From: an uncultured bacterium
GTDB lineage: Bacteria; Verrucomicrobiota; Kiritimatiellia; RFP12; UBA3636
Length of the DNA stretch: 41,402 bases
Assembly (NCBI GenBank): GCA_902793555.1
Contig: CADBEF010000001.1
Coordinates: forward strand, 1 to 41,402
Direction: 5' to 3'
Part shown: positions 24,395 to 32,781 of the stretch, in pieces
Position numbering within the stretch: position 1 is the first letter of the stretch
Layout of the letters: each line of letters begins with the position of its first letter
The notes under the pieces: generated by a model
Seen by the model: only the letters and a program-made list of their open reading frames with translations
Told to the model about the DNA's origin: nothing
The model's database searches: none
Program-made: the position numbers and the translations under genes

Positions 24395-26302
24395 ATGGTC
24401 CGCGCCGTTTTCACCTTCTTCTCCTCGCTGTTCCGGCGCGACGGACTCGCCACTGTCGGGAAAATCTTCTGCTACGCCCTTTCCCCGAGGGCCTGGTGCT
24501 GGCTATTCAAGAGCCTGCGATACAGACGGATCGTGAAGGCGGCCGGCCTCGTCGACGAATCGTGGTACCGGCGCGAATACCCCGAAGTCGCGGAAAAGGG
24601 GATCGACCCCGTCCAGGATTTCCTGATGCCGCCTCACCCGTGCACGAGGATGCCCAATCCGGACTTCGTTCCGGGTGAATACGCCGCCGTGAACTACGAT
24701 GTGAAGGAGTGCGGAGTCCTCTGGGCCGTCCACTACGCGAAGGACGGCATGCGCGAAGGGCGCCCGGTTTCCACGCTGGAAAATTATCAAAAGCCGTTTC
24801 CCGTCGGTTCCGCCGAACTTCGACGCGAGTTCCCGGCGGTGCCGGCCGTCCACCGGCGGACTGCGGTCTTTGCGTCATTCTCCGGCGATGGGCGGATCCA
24901 GGAAACTGTCCTATACTATCTCCGAGGTCTCCGCGAGGTTGTCGACAGCATCGTTTTCGTCGCCAACAACCCGATCTTTCCGGACGAGATCGGGAAACTG
25001 GACGGACTCGTCCGGCTCGCGGTCTTCCGGCATCACGGGTGCTACGACTTCGGATCCTACAAGATCGGCTGGAACGAGGCGAAGGCGCTCGGGCTTCTCG
25101 AGCCGGACGTCTGCGACGAACTCGTCGTTTGCAACGACTCCTGCTACGGCCCCGTGTTCCCGTTCTCCGGGGCGTTCGCCGAAATGGATCGCCGCAACCG
25201 CAAGGCGAAGCCGGACGGGCGGTTCGACTTCTGGGGCATGACCGCCATGCGGATCTACGGGAGGGATGCGATTCAGTCGTTTTTCTACGTTTTCGGAAAA
25301 TCAGTCCTCGAGGGAAACAACCTGGACAAGTGGTTCTCGAATCTCCCGGAATACCGTGACCGGGGGCGAGTCGTGTTCAACTGCGAGTCAATGCTGACGA
25401 ACGATCTGGCGAATTCGGGGTTCCGCTGGGATTCGCTGGTCCCCGAGTCGTTCCATCTGAAGAAAAAGGCAACGCCGACGAAGCATCCTCTCGCATTGCT
25501 GCGTGATTTCCGCATGCCGCTCGTCAAGGCGAAGGCGCTCAAGGGCGACTGTCTCGACGACATGTCCGCGATTCGGACATTTCTCGCCGGCGCCAATCCC
25601 GATCTGGCCCGGCTTCTGCACCCGGAGGCGGTTTCCGTACAAGGAAAGAGACGGTCCCCCGCCAAGACGGCCCGGGAGTCCCATGTTCCTTCCTTGCCGA
25701 GAAAAGTCGCGGCGGTTCGAGCCGCCCACGGCGAAGGAAGCCCCCTCCGGATTCTTTTCCTGACAGTATCGACCGCATCGATTCCCCAACGTCCATGGCT
25801 GGATGCGTTTTGCGGCGAATCGGGGTTCCGGACGCGCATCGCCGTCGTCCCCGATTTGAGAATCGCGGATTTTTCAGGTCGATTGTCCGCGATGCGCGCC
25901 GCGCGAGCGGCTCTTTTCGCGACGTTCGGAAAAGACCGGGTGGTCAAGCCCGAAACCGATTCGGCGGACGAATGGTCCGACCTGACGGCAGACGCGGACG
26001 TCGTCTGCTGGGAAACGGCGGAAGATGCCTCGGACTTCCGTTACAACCCCCACTACGCCGTCGGCCGCGACTTCCTCCCGGTCCTCTTCTTCGACCGCCG
26101 GATGGCCGGCCCGTATCCGTTGGAGAAAGAGTTCGCGCGGCAGAACTACGCCTATTTCTGGAAGGTGCTCTTTTTCGACCGCGAGGCGTTTGACCTCTAC
26201 GCGAAGCACTCGATCCGGAAAGGGGAAAATGCCGTTCTCGTCGAAGGCGGCAACGCCGCGGCGGCGGTCACAGGGATGTTCAAAGATTGCCTTTTGAAAT
26301 GA
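24395..26302 (+). CDS. Modular glycosyltransferase: RgpF-like plus truncated CDP-glycerol transferase-like
   Basis: A 635-residue cytoplasmic protein. Residues 1-45 resemble the N-terminus of the 8882 protein (LFRRDGLATVGK against LLRRDGFAFFGK). Residues about 49-125 hold the YRREYPEV and HYAKDGMREGRP repeat region; about 154-370 a rhamnan-synthesis-F-like domain (GDGRIQETVLYYLRGLRE, YDFGSYKIGW, NDSCYGPVFPF). From about 450 it follows the N-terminal half of the CDP-glycerol-transferase-like module (FRYNPHYAVGRDFLP, RQNYAYFWKVLF) but stops at about residue 635, before the HHSVEGG, RPHPF and [10 protein letters not shown] motifs. The catalytic half of that module is therefore absent. It overlaps the next gene by 4 nt (ATGA). 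Confidence 0.82.
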   Translation: MVRAVFTFFSSLFRRDGLATVGKIFCYALSPRAWCWLFKSLRYRRIVKAAGLVDESWYRREYPEVAEKGIDPVQDFLMPPHPCTRMPNPDFVPGEYAAVNYDVKECGVLWAVHYAKDGMREGRPVSTLENYQKPFPVGSAELRREFPAVPAVHRRTAVFASFSGDGRIQETVLYYLRGLREVVDSIVFVANNPIFPDEIGKLDGLVRLAVFRHHGCYDFGSYKIGWNEAKALGLLEPDVCDELVVCNDSCYGPVFPFSGAFAEMDRRNRKAKPDGRFDFWGMTAMRIYGRDAIQSFFYVFGKSVLEGNNLDKWFSNLPEYRDRGRVVFNCESMLTNDLANSGFRWDSLVPESFHLKKKATPTKHPLALLRDFRMPLVKAKALKGDCLDDMSAIRTFLAGANPDLARLLHPEAVSVQGKRRSPAKTARESHVPSLPRKVAAVRAAHGEGSPLRILFLTVSTASIPQRPWLDAFCGESGFRTRIAVVPDLRIADFSGRLSAMRAARAALFATFGKDRVVKPETDSADEWSDLTADADVVCWETAEDASDFRYNPHYAVGRDFLPVLFFDRRMAGPYPLEKEFARQNYAYFWKVLFFDREAFDLYAKHSIRKGENAVLVEGGNAAAAVTGMFKDCLLK

Positions 26303-28809
26303 CGCAGCGTTTCCGGGGAAACAAGCCGGGCATCAATCAATCCGTTCGCATTCTCGCGGCCGCCGGCTTCGCCATCTTCGCCGCGGCGGGCATCGCGACT
26401 CTCATGGAAGTTCGCGGCCTTCTCGGACGACCGCATTCCGTCCTTCTCGACCTCTCGGCCGCGGAGACGGACCAGTGCGTCGTCGAGCGGGGCGAAATGA
26501 CATCGTCCGGAAACGACGCCAAGCTCGTATGGAACGGTTTCTCGGGCGATGGCATCCGGCTTGACATTGCGGTCGAGGCCGGTGAAGGCACATTTCTCGA
26601 CGTGTTCTGGGGAACGCCGGACCAACCCGCCTTTTCGTCCTCCCGTTTTTCCCGAGTGCCATTGTCCGCTGGAGACAATCGGTTGGCCATTCCGATACGT
26701 GGCAAGATCCGTCGCTTGCGCCTCGATTTCGGAGACGCCCCCGGACAGAAGTTTCGGGTTTCGTCCATTCGGGCTCGAAGCGGACTGCGGCTGGACCGTC
26801 CCTGGTCATGGAGCGTGTTCGGACTCCGATCCGCCGTCCTGTTCTTCCCGGTCTTCCTTCTGCTCCTCCACGTGGCGTTTCCGGCCGGTCGCATCTGGTC
26901 TTTCATTGACCGGAACCGGGTTGCGCTGGCCGGGTCGATCCTCGTGTTCGCCGTTGCCTTCGAGTTGCACGGTTCCTCGATCGGAATGTGGAATCAATTC
27001 GTTCCAAATGGCAACGCCGAACCGCCCCTTTTCGGCGTCGAGCGCCCGATCCGGTCCGACGAATACGCCGTGTTCACCCCGATGACGCTCGCCCAGTCGT
27101 TCGCGAAGCCCGCGTGGCCCTATTTCAACGACATCCCCCGCGCCGCCCCGACGGACATGTTCTCCGTCTACGCGCAACCGGTCCGGCACCCGCTTCTCGT
27201 CTTCCGTCCGTTTCTCGCCGGTCATGTCCTCTTCGGGTTCGAACGCGGGCTCGCCTTTTTCTGGTTCGGCCGATGGCTGGCGCTTCTGCTCCTGATGTAC
27301 GAATTGTTCAAACTTCTGACTGACGGCTTCAAGCCGCTTGCCGCCATCGCCTCGCTGCTTGTCGTTCTGTCCCCGGTCGTGCAATGGTGGGGAGCCATCA
27401 ACGCCTTGGCCGAAATGCTTGTTTTCGGATCGGTGTTCGTGCTTTGTCTCGACCGGTTCATGCGAGGAACCTATTTGCGAGACCGATGGCTTCCCGTCGT
27501 CGGGATGGGCTACTCCTGCGTCGCCTACGCGATGACGCTCTACCCGGCCGCGCAGGTTCCGTTCGCCTATGCGTTCGGCGCCTTGTCTCTCTGGACGGTC
27601 CTGCGTCGCGCGAAAGGATTCCGAGCGGACGCCGCCACGTGGGCCTTCGCCGGGGTCGTTGTCCTTGCGGCAGCAGGGATTCTGGGATGGTATCTGCATC
27701 TTTCCGGCGAAACGTTCCGTGTTATGTCCGATACTGTCTATCCGGGAAGTCGCTTCGATTGCGGCGGCGGGTTCCGCAAGGGATTCGGTCTTTTCTGGGG
27801 CAATCTGCTCTTCCCGTGGACTTCCTCCGTCTTCGAGGATGGAAACTCGTTCAACCGGGCGATGTTCCCGGACTTCTTCCCGCTCGGATTCGGTCTGGCC
27901 GCGTTCCTGCTCGTCCGGCGCCGCGTTCGTGATCTTCTTTCAGCCCTACTGGTCATTGTCGCCATCGTCCTTTCCCTCTACTGCGTGACAGGCTTTCCCC
28001 GATGGTTGGCCGGTCTTTCGCTTCTGTCCCGCTCGACGGCGCCTCGCGCATTCGTCGCGCTCGGATTCGTCCAGCTGCTGTTGCTGCTGCGTTCCGTCTC
28101 CCTGCTCCGATCCCCGCTTTCCGTCCGTGACGCCGCTCCGATCTCGGCCTGTTTCGCGGCCGTGGCGATGCTTCTCGCACATTTGAGCTATCCCCGTTAC
28201 CTTTCCGCGATCTCTTTGCTGGTCGTGGGAGCCTTTGCCGCGACAGGATGCTGGAATCTCCTACGCCTACATGCATCGCCGGGAAGGGCGTCGCTGTTTT
28301 TCGCAGCCCTCGCATTTTGCGTGGGAGCGTTCGTCAACCCGATCCAGCGCGGAGATGCGGGTGTTTTCGCCTCGGAACTGGCCCGAACGATCCGGGCGAT
28401 TGCTGGGAACGACGGCGGCGCCTGGCTTGTCGAAGGAGCGGACTTCCCGATGAACCAATACCCTCTCTTGTCCGGCGCCGCCACCATCAACGCCGGCAAT
28501 CTGTATCCCGTTCTGGAACGTTGGCGGGAACTTGACCCGACGGGGACCGCGGAAAAGACGTGGAACCGTTACGCGGTCGGGATCCGGTTCGACGTGAAAC
28601 CCGGCGCGCCGACGTCGATTTCCCTGACGGGGTTCGACACCTTCCGTGTCGAAATCTCGCCCGATTCGCTCGTGGAACTAGGCGTGAAACACGTTTTGAG
28701 CCGCCGCGACCTGTCTTTTTCGCCAGACGGTCCGATCCGGTTTCTCCCCGTTGCCCGTTCTTCGGGATGGATCGTTTACTCGGTTCCGTCCGCGTCGTCG
28801 GCCCGTTGA
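26299..28809 (+). CDS. Large polytopic membrane protein with N-terminal beta domain
   Basis: An 836-residue protein. ATG at 26299 overlaps the previous TGA; an alternative TTG lies 12 nt upstream. Residues about 15-35 form a membrane anchor, then an extracytoplasmic beta-rich domain (about 45-165, with KIRRLRLDFGD), equivalent to that of the 12997 protein (RIERLRVDFGA). A long multi-spanning core follows, with HGSSIGMWNQFVP and RPIRSDEYAVFTPMTLAQ in the first large loop, then a soluble C-terminus (about 700-836) with VEGADFPMNQYPLLSG and EKTWNRYAVG. It is a divergent paralogue of 21646-23601 and 28776-30797. Its last 34 bp overlap the convergent minus-strand gene. An extracytoplasmic sugar transfer or modification role is inferred from the cluster. 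Confidence 0.75.
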   Translation: MTQRFRGNKPGINQSVRILAAAGFAIFAAAGIATLMEVRGLLGRPHSVLLDLSAAETDQCVVERGEMTSSGNDAKLVWNGFSGDGIRLDIAVEAGEGTFLDVFWGTPDQPAFSSSRFSRVPLSAGDNRLAIPIRGKIRRLRLDFGDAPGQKFRVSSIRARSGLRLDRPWSWSVFGLRSAVLFFPVFLLLLHVAFPAGRIWSFIDRNRVALAGSILVFAVAFELHGSSIGMWNQFVPNGNAEPPLFGVERPIRSDEYAVFTPMTLAQSFAKPAWPYFNDIPRAAPTDMFSVYAQPVRHPLLVFRPFLAGHVLFGFERGLAFFWFGRWLALLLLMYELFKLLTDGFKPLAAIASLLVVLSPVVQWWGAINALAEMLVFGSVFVLCLDRFMRGTYLRDRWLPVVGMGYSCVAYAMTLYPAAQVPFAYAFGALSLWTVLRRAKGFRADAATWAFAGVVVLAAAGILGWYLHLSGETFRVMSDTVYPGSRFDCGGGFRKGFGLFWGNLLFPWTSSVFEDGNSFNRAMFPDFFPLGFGLAAFLLVRRRVRDLLSALLVIVAIVLSLYCVTGFPRWLAGLSLLSRSTAPRAFVALGFVQLLLLLRSVSLLRSPLSVRDAAPISACFAAVAMLLAHLSYPRYLSAISLLVVGAFAATGCWNLLRLHASPGRASLFFAALAFCVGAFVNPIQRGDAGVFASELARTIRAIAGNDGGAWLVEGADFPMNQYPLLSGAATINAGNLYPVLERWRELDPTGTAEKTWNRYAVGIRFDVKPGAPTSISLTGFDTFRVEISPDSLVELGVKHVLSRRDLSFSPDGPIRFLPVARSSGWIVYSVPSASSAR

Positions 28810-30797
28810 CGCCGCGTTTCTTCCGGGGGGGCGGGTTCTGTTGGATCCGGAAGCACCGTGTAAACGAATCGAAGCCTGCTCCTGCCTTCGTACTTGAGCC
28901 AGTCTTCGTGGAGCTTTTTTCCGGACCAAACCAAGTGCTTGATTCCCAATTCGCGGATGTTGCGTTCGGAAATGGTCGATCGAACGACGTCCGGACGCAA
29001 TGCCGAAACCGTCGGCGCGTCGTCGGCCGACAATTCAAAAAGCCGATGGGCGTAGCGGTTCCATGCAGACGAATGCATGCCGTCCGGATCGATGACAGTC
29101 CAAAAATCTCGCGGAGTGTATGTCTGCGTTCCGGCGAAGCATTCCAAACCCTGTGCGAGAAGAAAATTCCCGGTTATCCAATCGTTTGAAATCCACGGCC
29201 CGCGATCCTTGGCGTCGATTTCGCGGACGAGAACGGCAAGTTCTTTGTCGTACACCGGGGAAAGCCCTTTCGAAATCGGGTGGACAAGAGCGCCCGGAAG
29301 GCACAACGCCGCATATCCCGCGCAAAAGATCCTTTTCGATTTGGCGAACAGGCCGAAAACAACGGCCGCGACGGCAGACAGTCCGAAAGACAGAAGAACA
29401 AGTCCCTTTCCGGAAAGGAAACAAACGCCCGCCGCCTGGGGAACGAACAGCCCCATGACAACCAGCAATACGGTGAAAAAGCCGATAATGAAGGCGATTT
29501 GCCGGTCTGGCTTTTCGGTCCGGATTCCGTAGAACAACCGGAAAACGGACAGAAGGAAAACGAACGAAGACATCGTCTCCGCCCTGCGTTGCGAAAAGAG
29601 GAACAAGCCCGACGCTTTTGCCAGAATCCGGGGAAAGGGAAATGCCGCCCAAGCCAGAAGAACGGCTCCGTAGACGATCAACGCTACGTCCGGCCAAGCC
29701 AGGCGGAGCCGCATGCGCTTCCGAAGGACCAGCAGAGCGAAAAGGGCGGCTTCCGGAACGAAATAATGGGCTGCATCGCAAGGGTTGGATCCGTCATACG
29801 GGCCCAGATCCGCCTTGAACGAGGCAAGCGGCGTCAACGCGGAAACAAAATCGAGAACGGCATGGCGGACAAAAAACGGAAACGGGCCGCCGGAAAAAAA
29901 ACGGCTTCCCGGGTAGGCGGAACGACGGATGGCGTCCAAAGCCGTCGCATGGACAACCGCATAGTAGACGATTTCGAAAACAACGAGCAGAAAAACGGTC
30001 GCAATTGCGGTTTTCGTCCTTTTTTCCGCGAACGCGGACCGGCCTTTCGGCTCGACCGGACGAGCACATTCGACCGAGTGCGCAAAAAGAACGATGAACG
30101 GAGGAAGCAACAACAACGCGAAGACGGGATATCCGACAAAACAAAACGAAGAGACCGAAACGAAGAGACCGGCGGCATTCAACCAAAGACGTCCCGAGCT
30201 TTTTGCGATTGACCGAATGAACACCAGTCCGGCAAAAAAATACAACAACAGGAAAGGAAGTGTCGTGTCCCACCATTGAGTCGGCGCGCCGAGCGAGACG
30301 GCAAGAGCCGCCGTGGCGGCGAGAATCCGGTCGTTGCCAAACCAACCGAGAAAAAACAAGTAGGCGAAAAGGGGCAGGCCGAGAAAACGAGTCCACCAGT
30401 TCCATGCGAGACCGCGTTCCGCTCCGAAGAGAAAATACCCCCAGTTGTGGAACTGGCCGGGAACGGTCCAATCCCAGACTGGATTGCACGGTGTTGAAAG
30501 AAACATGTCCGTCCCGCCATTCACGCGCGGGTTCGTCTTCGGAAAGAAGTCGGGACTGGCGCATTGGGCAAGAACGAACGGCGTCGAAACGGCCCATTCG
30601 TCGGAACGGACGGGACGGTCGGTTCCGACATGCGGACGGGAATAGGAAGGAACCGTATCGGGCACGAACTGGTTCCATGCTCCAATGGAAGATCCGTGCA
30701 ATCCGGCCGCGACGAGAATGGAAAACAGCAGGACAACGGCGACAACAAGCCCATTCTCGGGAGGTCGAAGGAAAAAGGCCGGAAGGAATCGTTTCAT
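28776..30797 (-). CDS. Large polytopic membrane protein, paralogue of 21646-23601
   Basis: A 673-residue protein; ATG at 30797 is preferred to a TTG one codon upstream. Landmarks are HGSSIGAWNQFVPDTVPSYS, RPVRSDEWAVSTPFVLAQ, FLSTPCNPVWDWTVPGQFH, GAPTQWWDTTLPFLLLYFF and a soluble C-terminus ending LRFVYTVLPDPTEP. Long blocks are near identical to the 21646 protein, so the two arose by a fairly recent duplication. The gene is visibly richer in A and T than its neighbours, with runs of A on the plus strand, which suggests a different history. The stop lies inside the 3' end of the convergent gene 26299-28809 (overlap 28776-28809). The upstream GT2 remnant ends 19 nt before this start, so it probably inherits the promoter at 31004-31033. 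Confidence 0.75.
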   Translation of the reverse strand: MKRFLPAFFLRPPENGLVVAVVLLFSILVAAGLHGSSIGAWNQFVPDTVPSYSRPHVGTDRPVRSDEWAVSTPFVLAQCASPDFFPKTNPRVNGGTDMFLSTPCNPVWDWTVPGQFHNWGYFLFGAERGLAWNWWTRFLGLPLFAYLFFLGWFGNDRILAATAALAVSLGAPTQWWDTTLPFLLLYFFAGLVFIRSIAKSSGRLWLNAAGLFVSVSSFCFVGYPVFALLLLPPFIVLFAHSVECARPVEPKGRSAFAEKRTKTAIATVFLLVVFEIVYYAVVHATALDAIRRSAYPGSRFFSGGPFPFFVRHAVLDFVSALTPLASFKADLGPYDGSNPCDAAHYFVPEAALFALLVLRKRMRLRLAWPDVALIVYGAVLLAWAAFPFPRILAKASGLFLFSQRRAETMSSFVFLLSVFRLFYGIRTEKPDRQIAFIIGFFTVLLVVMGLFVPQAAGVCFLSGKGLVLLSFGLSAVAAVVFGLFAKSKRIFCAGYAALCLPGALVHPISKGLSPVYDKELAVLVREIDAKDRGPWISNDWITGNFLLAQGLECFAGTQTYTPRDFWTVIDPDGMHSSAWNRYAHRLFELSADDAPTVSALRPDVVRSTISERNIRELGIKHLVWSGKKLHEDWLKYEGRSRLRFVYTVLPDPTEPAPPEETRRQRADDADGTE

Positions 30798-30816
30798 CAA
30801 GAGGCCCGGTGTCTCG

Positions 30817-30996
30817 TTACCGGTATTTCAAGATGCACCAGATGGCGCGGAAGCCGTCCTTCCATCCGATGTGCTTGCCCTCCTTGTAGGTGCGGCCGTT
30901 GTAGGAGATGCCGACTTCGTTGATGCGAGGCCCTGGCGCGGGTGACGTGCGAGGTGATCGTCCGGAGAGGATGAAGTCTGCGGAAATGTCGTTCAT
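30817..30996 (-). pseudogene. C-terminal remnant of a polyprenyl-P-sugar synthase GT2
   Basis: A 59-codon reading frame. The last 35 or so residues ([20 protein letters not shown] onwards, then [15 protein letters not shown]) match the C-terminus typical of DPM1-like GT2 enzymes, where this tail follows a catalytic domain of about 200 residues. The first 24 residues are unrelated low-complexity sequence rich in Ser, Arg and Pro. The promoter and ATG are intact (TAGAAT, 7 nt, ATG), so the catalytic body seems to have been deleted internally while both ends stayed. It may still be transcribed and translated as a short peptide. In an intact operon the enzyme would have fed the membrane protein encoded next. 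Confidence 0.75.
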
Positions 30997-31003
30997 GGGC
31001 CGC

Positions 31004-31033
31004 ATTCTACCACGAACGAGTACCAGGTCGCAA
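31004..31033 (-). promoter_or_regulatory. Extended -10 promoter in front of the GT2 remnant
   Basis: On the minus strand, TTGCGA (31033-31028), an 18-bp spacer and TAGAAT (31009-31004) preceded by TGG. The ATG at 30996 follows after exactly 7 nt, so a leaderless message is predicted. Confidence 0.65.
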
Positions 31034-31046
31034 GAAGATATGAGCG

Positions 31047-32657
31047 TTACGAGCCGGCCATGCCCAACGCACGCTTGATCGAGGCGAGCGCCGCGTCGGC
31101 GGCGTGGGGGTAGTTGACCATGACGGTCTTTTGGAACTCGTCGCGGGCGGCGGCCTTCGGATCGGCGCCCTTTTCGACGACGTCGCGCAGGAACGACTCG
31201 ATCGCGGCCTCGTCGTAGGCGAGGTGGCAGTGCGAGAGGCAGTCCTTCCCGAGCGGCGCGAACTTCGCGTCGATGTCGGAGGGGTCCTTGAGCATGTAGC
31301 AGCAGGGCTTGCCGGTGTAGAACCATTCGACGAGGTAGGAGCCGCAGTCCTGGACGATGGCGTCGCACGACACGAACTCGGAGAAATAGCCGCCGCCGCC
31401 GCTCCACGCGGCGTTGGGGCGCGAGAGGAAACGCGCGCGCCAGGCGTCGCATTTCGCCGGGCCCCAGAACTTCGGCCTCGACAGCACGGAAAACAGGAAC
31501 GGATGCGGCCGGAAGAGGAAGTCCAGCTCCGGGAAGCGCGCGGGCAGGTCCGCGAAGAAGTCCGCGTAGCGGAGAAAGTTCGAGAGCGCGAGGGAATCGT
31601 TCGCGCCGCCTTCGACCGAATGGTGCGGACAGAGCAGGACGCGCTTGCGTTTCGCGTCGCGCGGGAACGGTTCCGCCGCGGCGAGGGCGTCCATCTTGAC
31701 GTAGCCGACGACTTCCCCGTTCGCGCCGCGGAGGACCGAATGCTCGCGGTATTCGGCGAGCGTCGCGTCGCACTCGAAGAACGCCTTCCAGAACAGCGCG
31801 TAGTTGCGGCCCGCCATCACGTGCCGGTCGTAGAGGGAGCGGTAGTAGCCGTAGTTGACGTGGACCGGCAGGAACGGACGACCGACGCACCAGCGCGGAT
31901 TGTACTTGAAATCGGAGAGCTCGTAGGGGGAGGGGTGGCAGACGAGGTCCGCCCCGAAGCCGGCGAGCACGTCGGGCCATGCGCCGTCCGGACCGCGCGC
32001 GACGGGGAGGAACGCGTCGGCCGGATACGCTTCCGCCAGCGCCGCGCGGCAGCGTTCCATCGCCGGGGCCGGGTCGCCGCCCGCGATGCCGCGCAGGTCG
32101 GGGACGACGGCGGCCCGCGCGTCGAAACGCGGGTCGCGGCGCATGGCGTCGAACAGGGGGCGCGCCGGGAACATCGCCGCGGACGCGACGAAGAACACGG
32201 CCCGGACGCGCCCGCCGCGCGCGGCCTTCGCGCGGACGGCGTCGACAACCGCGGGGAACGCGGCCTGGTGTTCCTGCGGGGACGGGAAGCGCCAATCCGC
32301 CCCGGCGGCGCCTCCGGGCTGGAGAAAGGAAATCCGGCACCCGCGGCGGCGGCCGCGGCGCTCGTAGTGCGCGAGCGGGTTTTCGCCCGGGGGGAGTCCG
32401 TTCAGGGCGGCGTATTCGGCGCCGCAGAAGCCGGGACCGGGGTCGAGCCCGGCCGGGTGCCCGACGACGAGGTAGTGGAGCGCGGGGTCGACGCCGGACG
32501 CCGCGACGTCCGGATGCTCGCGCAGGTACCAGGCGCGGTCGAACAGGGGCGAACGCGCGACGATTCCGCGGTCGCGCAACCCGCGCAACGCGAGCGCGAG
32601 GCCGCGCGGATTCGCGGCGTAGCGGCGGAACATGTCGGACAGATCGCGCGTTTTCAT
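31047..32657 (-). CDS. CDP-glycerol glycerophosphotransferase-like enzyme with NPDV/HY-GxxEGR module
   Basis: A 536-residue protein without GT2 or RgpF domains. Residues about 40-110 form the YLREHPDV and [10 protein letters not shown] repeat region. From about 140 onward is a PF04464-like module with [61 protein letters not shown] and [13 protein letters not shown], that is, all motifs missing from the truncated 24395 protein. In family terms it would transfer glycerol phosphate (or another polyol phosphate) from a CDP-activated donor. The last 310 bp are nearly identical to the end of the 8882 gene. It is a one-gene unit with its own promoter, divergent from queA. The 33-nt leader is pyrimidine-rich and lacks a Shine-Dalgarno. 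Confidence 0.82.
   Translation of the reverse strand: MKTRDLSDMFRRYAANPRGLALALRGLRDRGIVARSPLFDRAWYLREHPDVAASGVDPALHYLVVGHPAGLDPGPGFCGAEYAALNGLPPGENPLAHYERRGRRRGCRISFLQPGGAAGADWRFPSPQEHQAAFPAVVDAVRAKAARGGRVRAVFFVASAAMFPARPLFDAMRRDPRFDARAAVVPDLRGIAGGDPAPAMERCRAALAEAYPADAFLPVARGPDGAWPDVLAGFGADLVCHPSPYELSDFKYNPRWCVGRPFLPVHVNYGYYRSLYDRHVMAGRNYALFWKAFFECDATLAEYREHSVLRGANGEVVGYVKMDALAAAEPFPRDAKRKRVLLCPHHSVEGGANDSLALSNFLRYADFFADLPARFPELDFLFRPHPFLFSVLSRPKFWGPAKCDAWRARFLSRPNAAWSGGGGYFSEFVSCDAIVQDCGSYLVEWFYTGKPCCYMLKDPSDIDAKFAPLGKDCLSHCHLAYDEAAIESFLRDVVEKGADPKAAARDEFQKTVMVNYPHAADAALASIKRALGMAGS
31057..31370 (-). repeat. Inverted repeat copy B (3' end of transferase gene)
   Basis: Near-identical inverted copy of 12662-12975, about 18 kb away. 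Homology this long and close can support recombination that inverts or converts the DNA between the copies. Confidence 0.85.
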
Positions 32658-32696
32658 CGCGGAAGAAGGAAGGCGGGGGCGCGCCCGCGGGGCAGG

Positions 32697-32726
32697 ATTC
32701 TAGCAGAGCACGAGCCCGCCGCGCAA
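32697..32726 (-). promoter_or_regulatory. Extended -10 promoter of the 31047-32657 gene
   Basis: On the minus strand, TTGCGC (32726-32721), an 18-bp spacer and TAGAAT (32702-32697) preceded by TGC. The predicted leader is about 33 nt. Confidence 0.6.
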
Positions 32727-32742
32727 GCGCCCGGATTGCGCA

Positions 32743-32772
32743 TTGCGTCCGCGGCGCGGCGTGTGGTAGACT
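32743..32772 (+). promoter_or_regulatory. Extended -10 promoter of queA
   Basis: TTGCGT at 32743-32748, an 18-bp spacer and TAGACT at 32767-32772 preceded by TGG. The ATG at 32782 follows after 9 nt, so the leader is 0-3 nt. Confidence 0.6.
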
Positions 32773-32781
32773 CCCGGCCCC

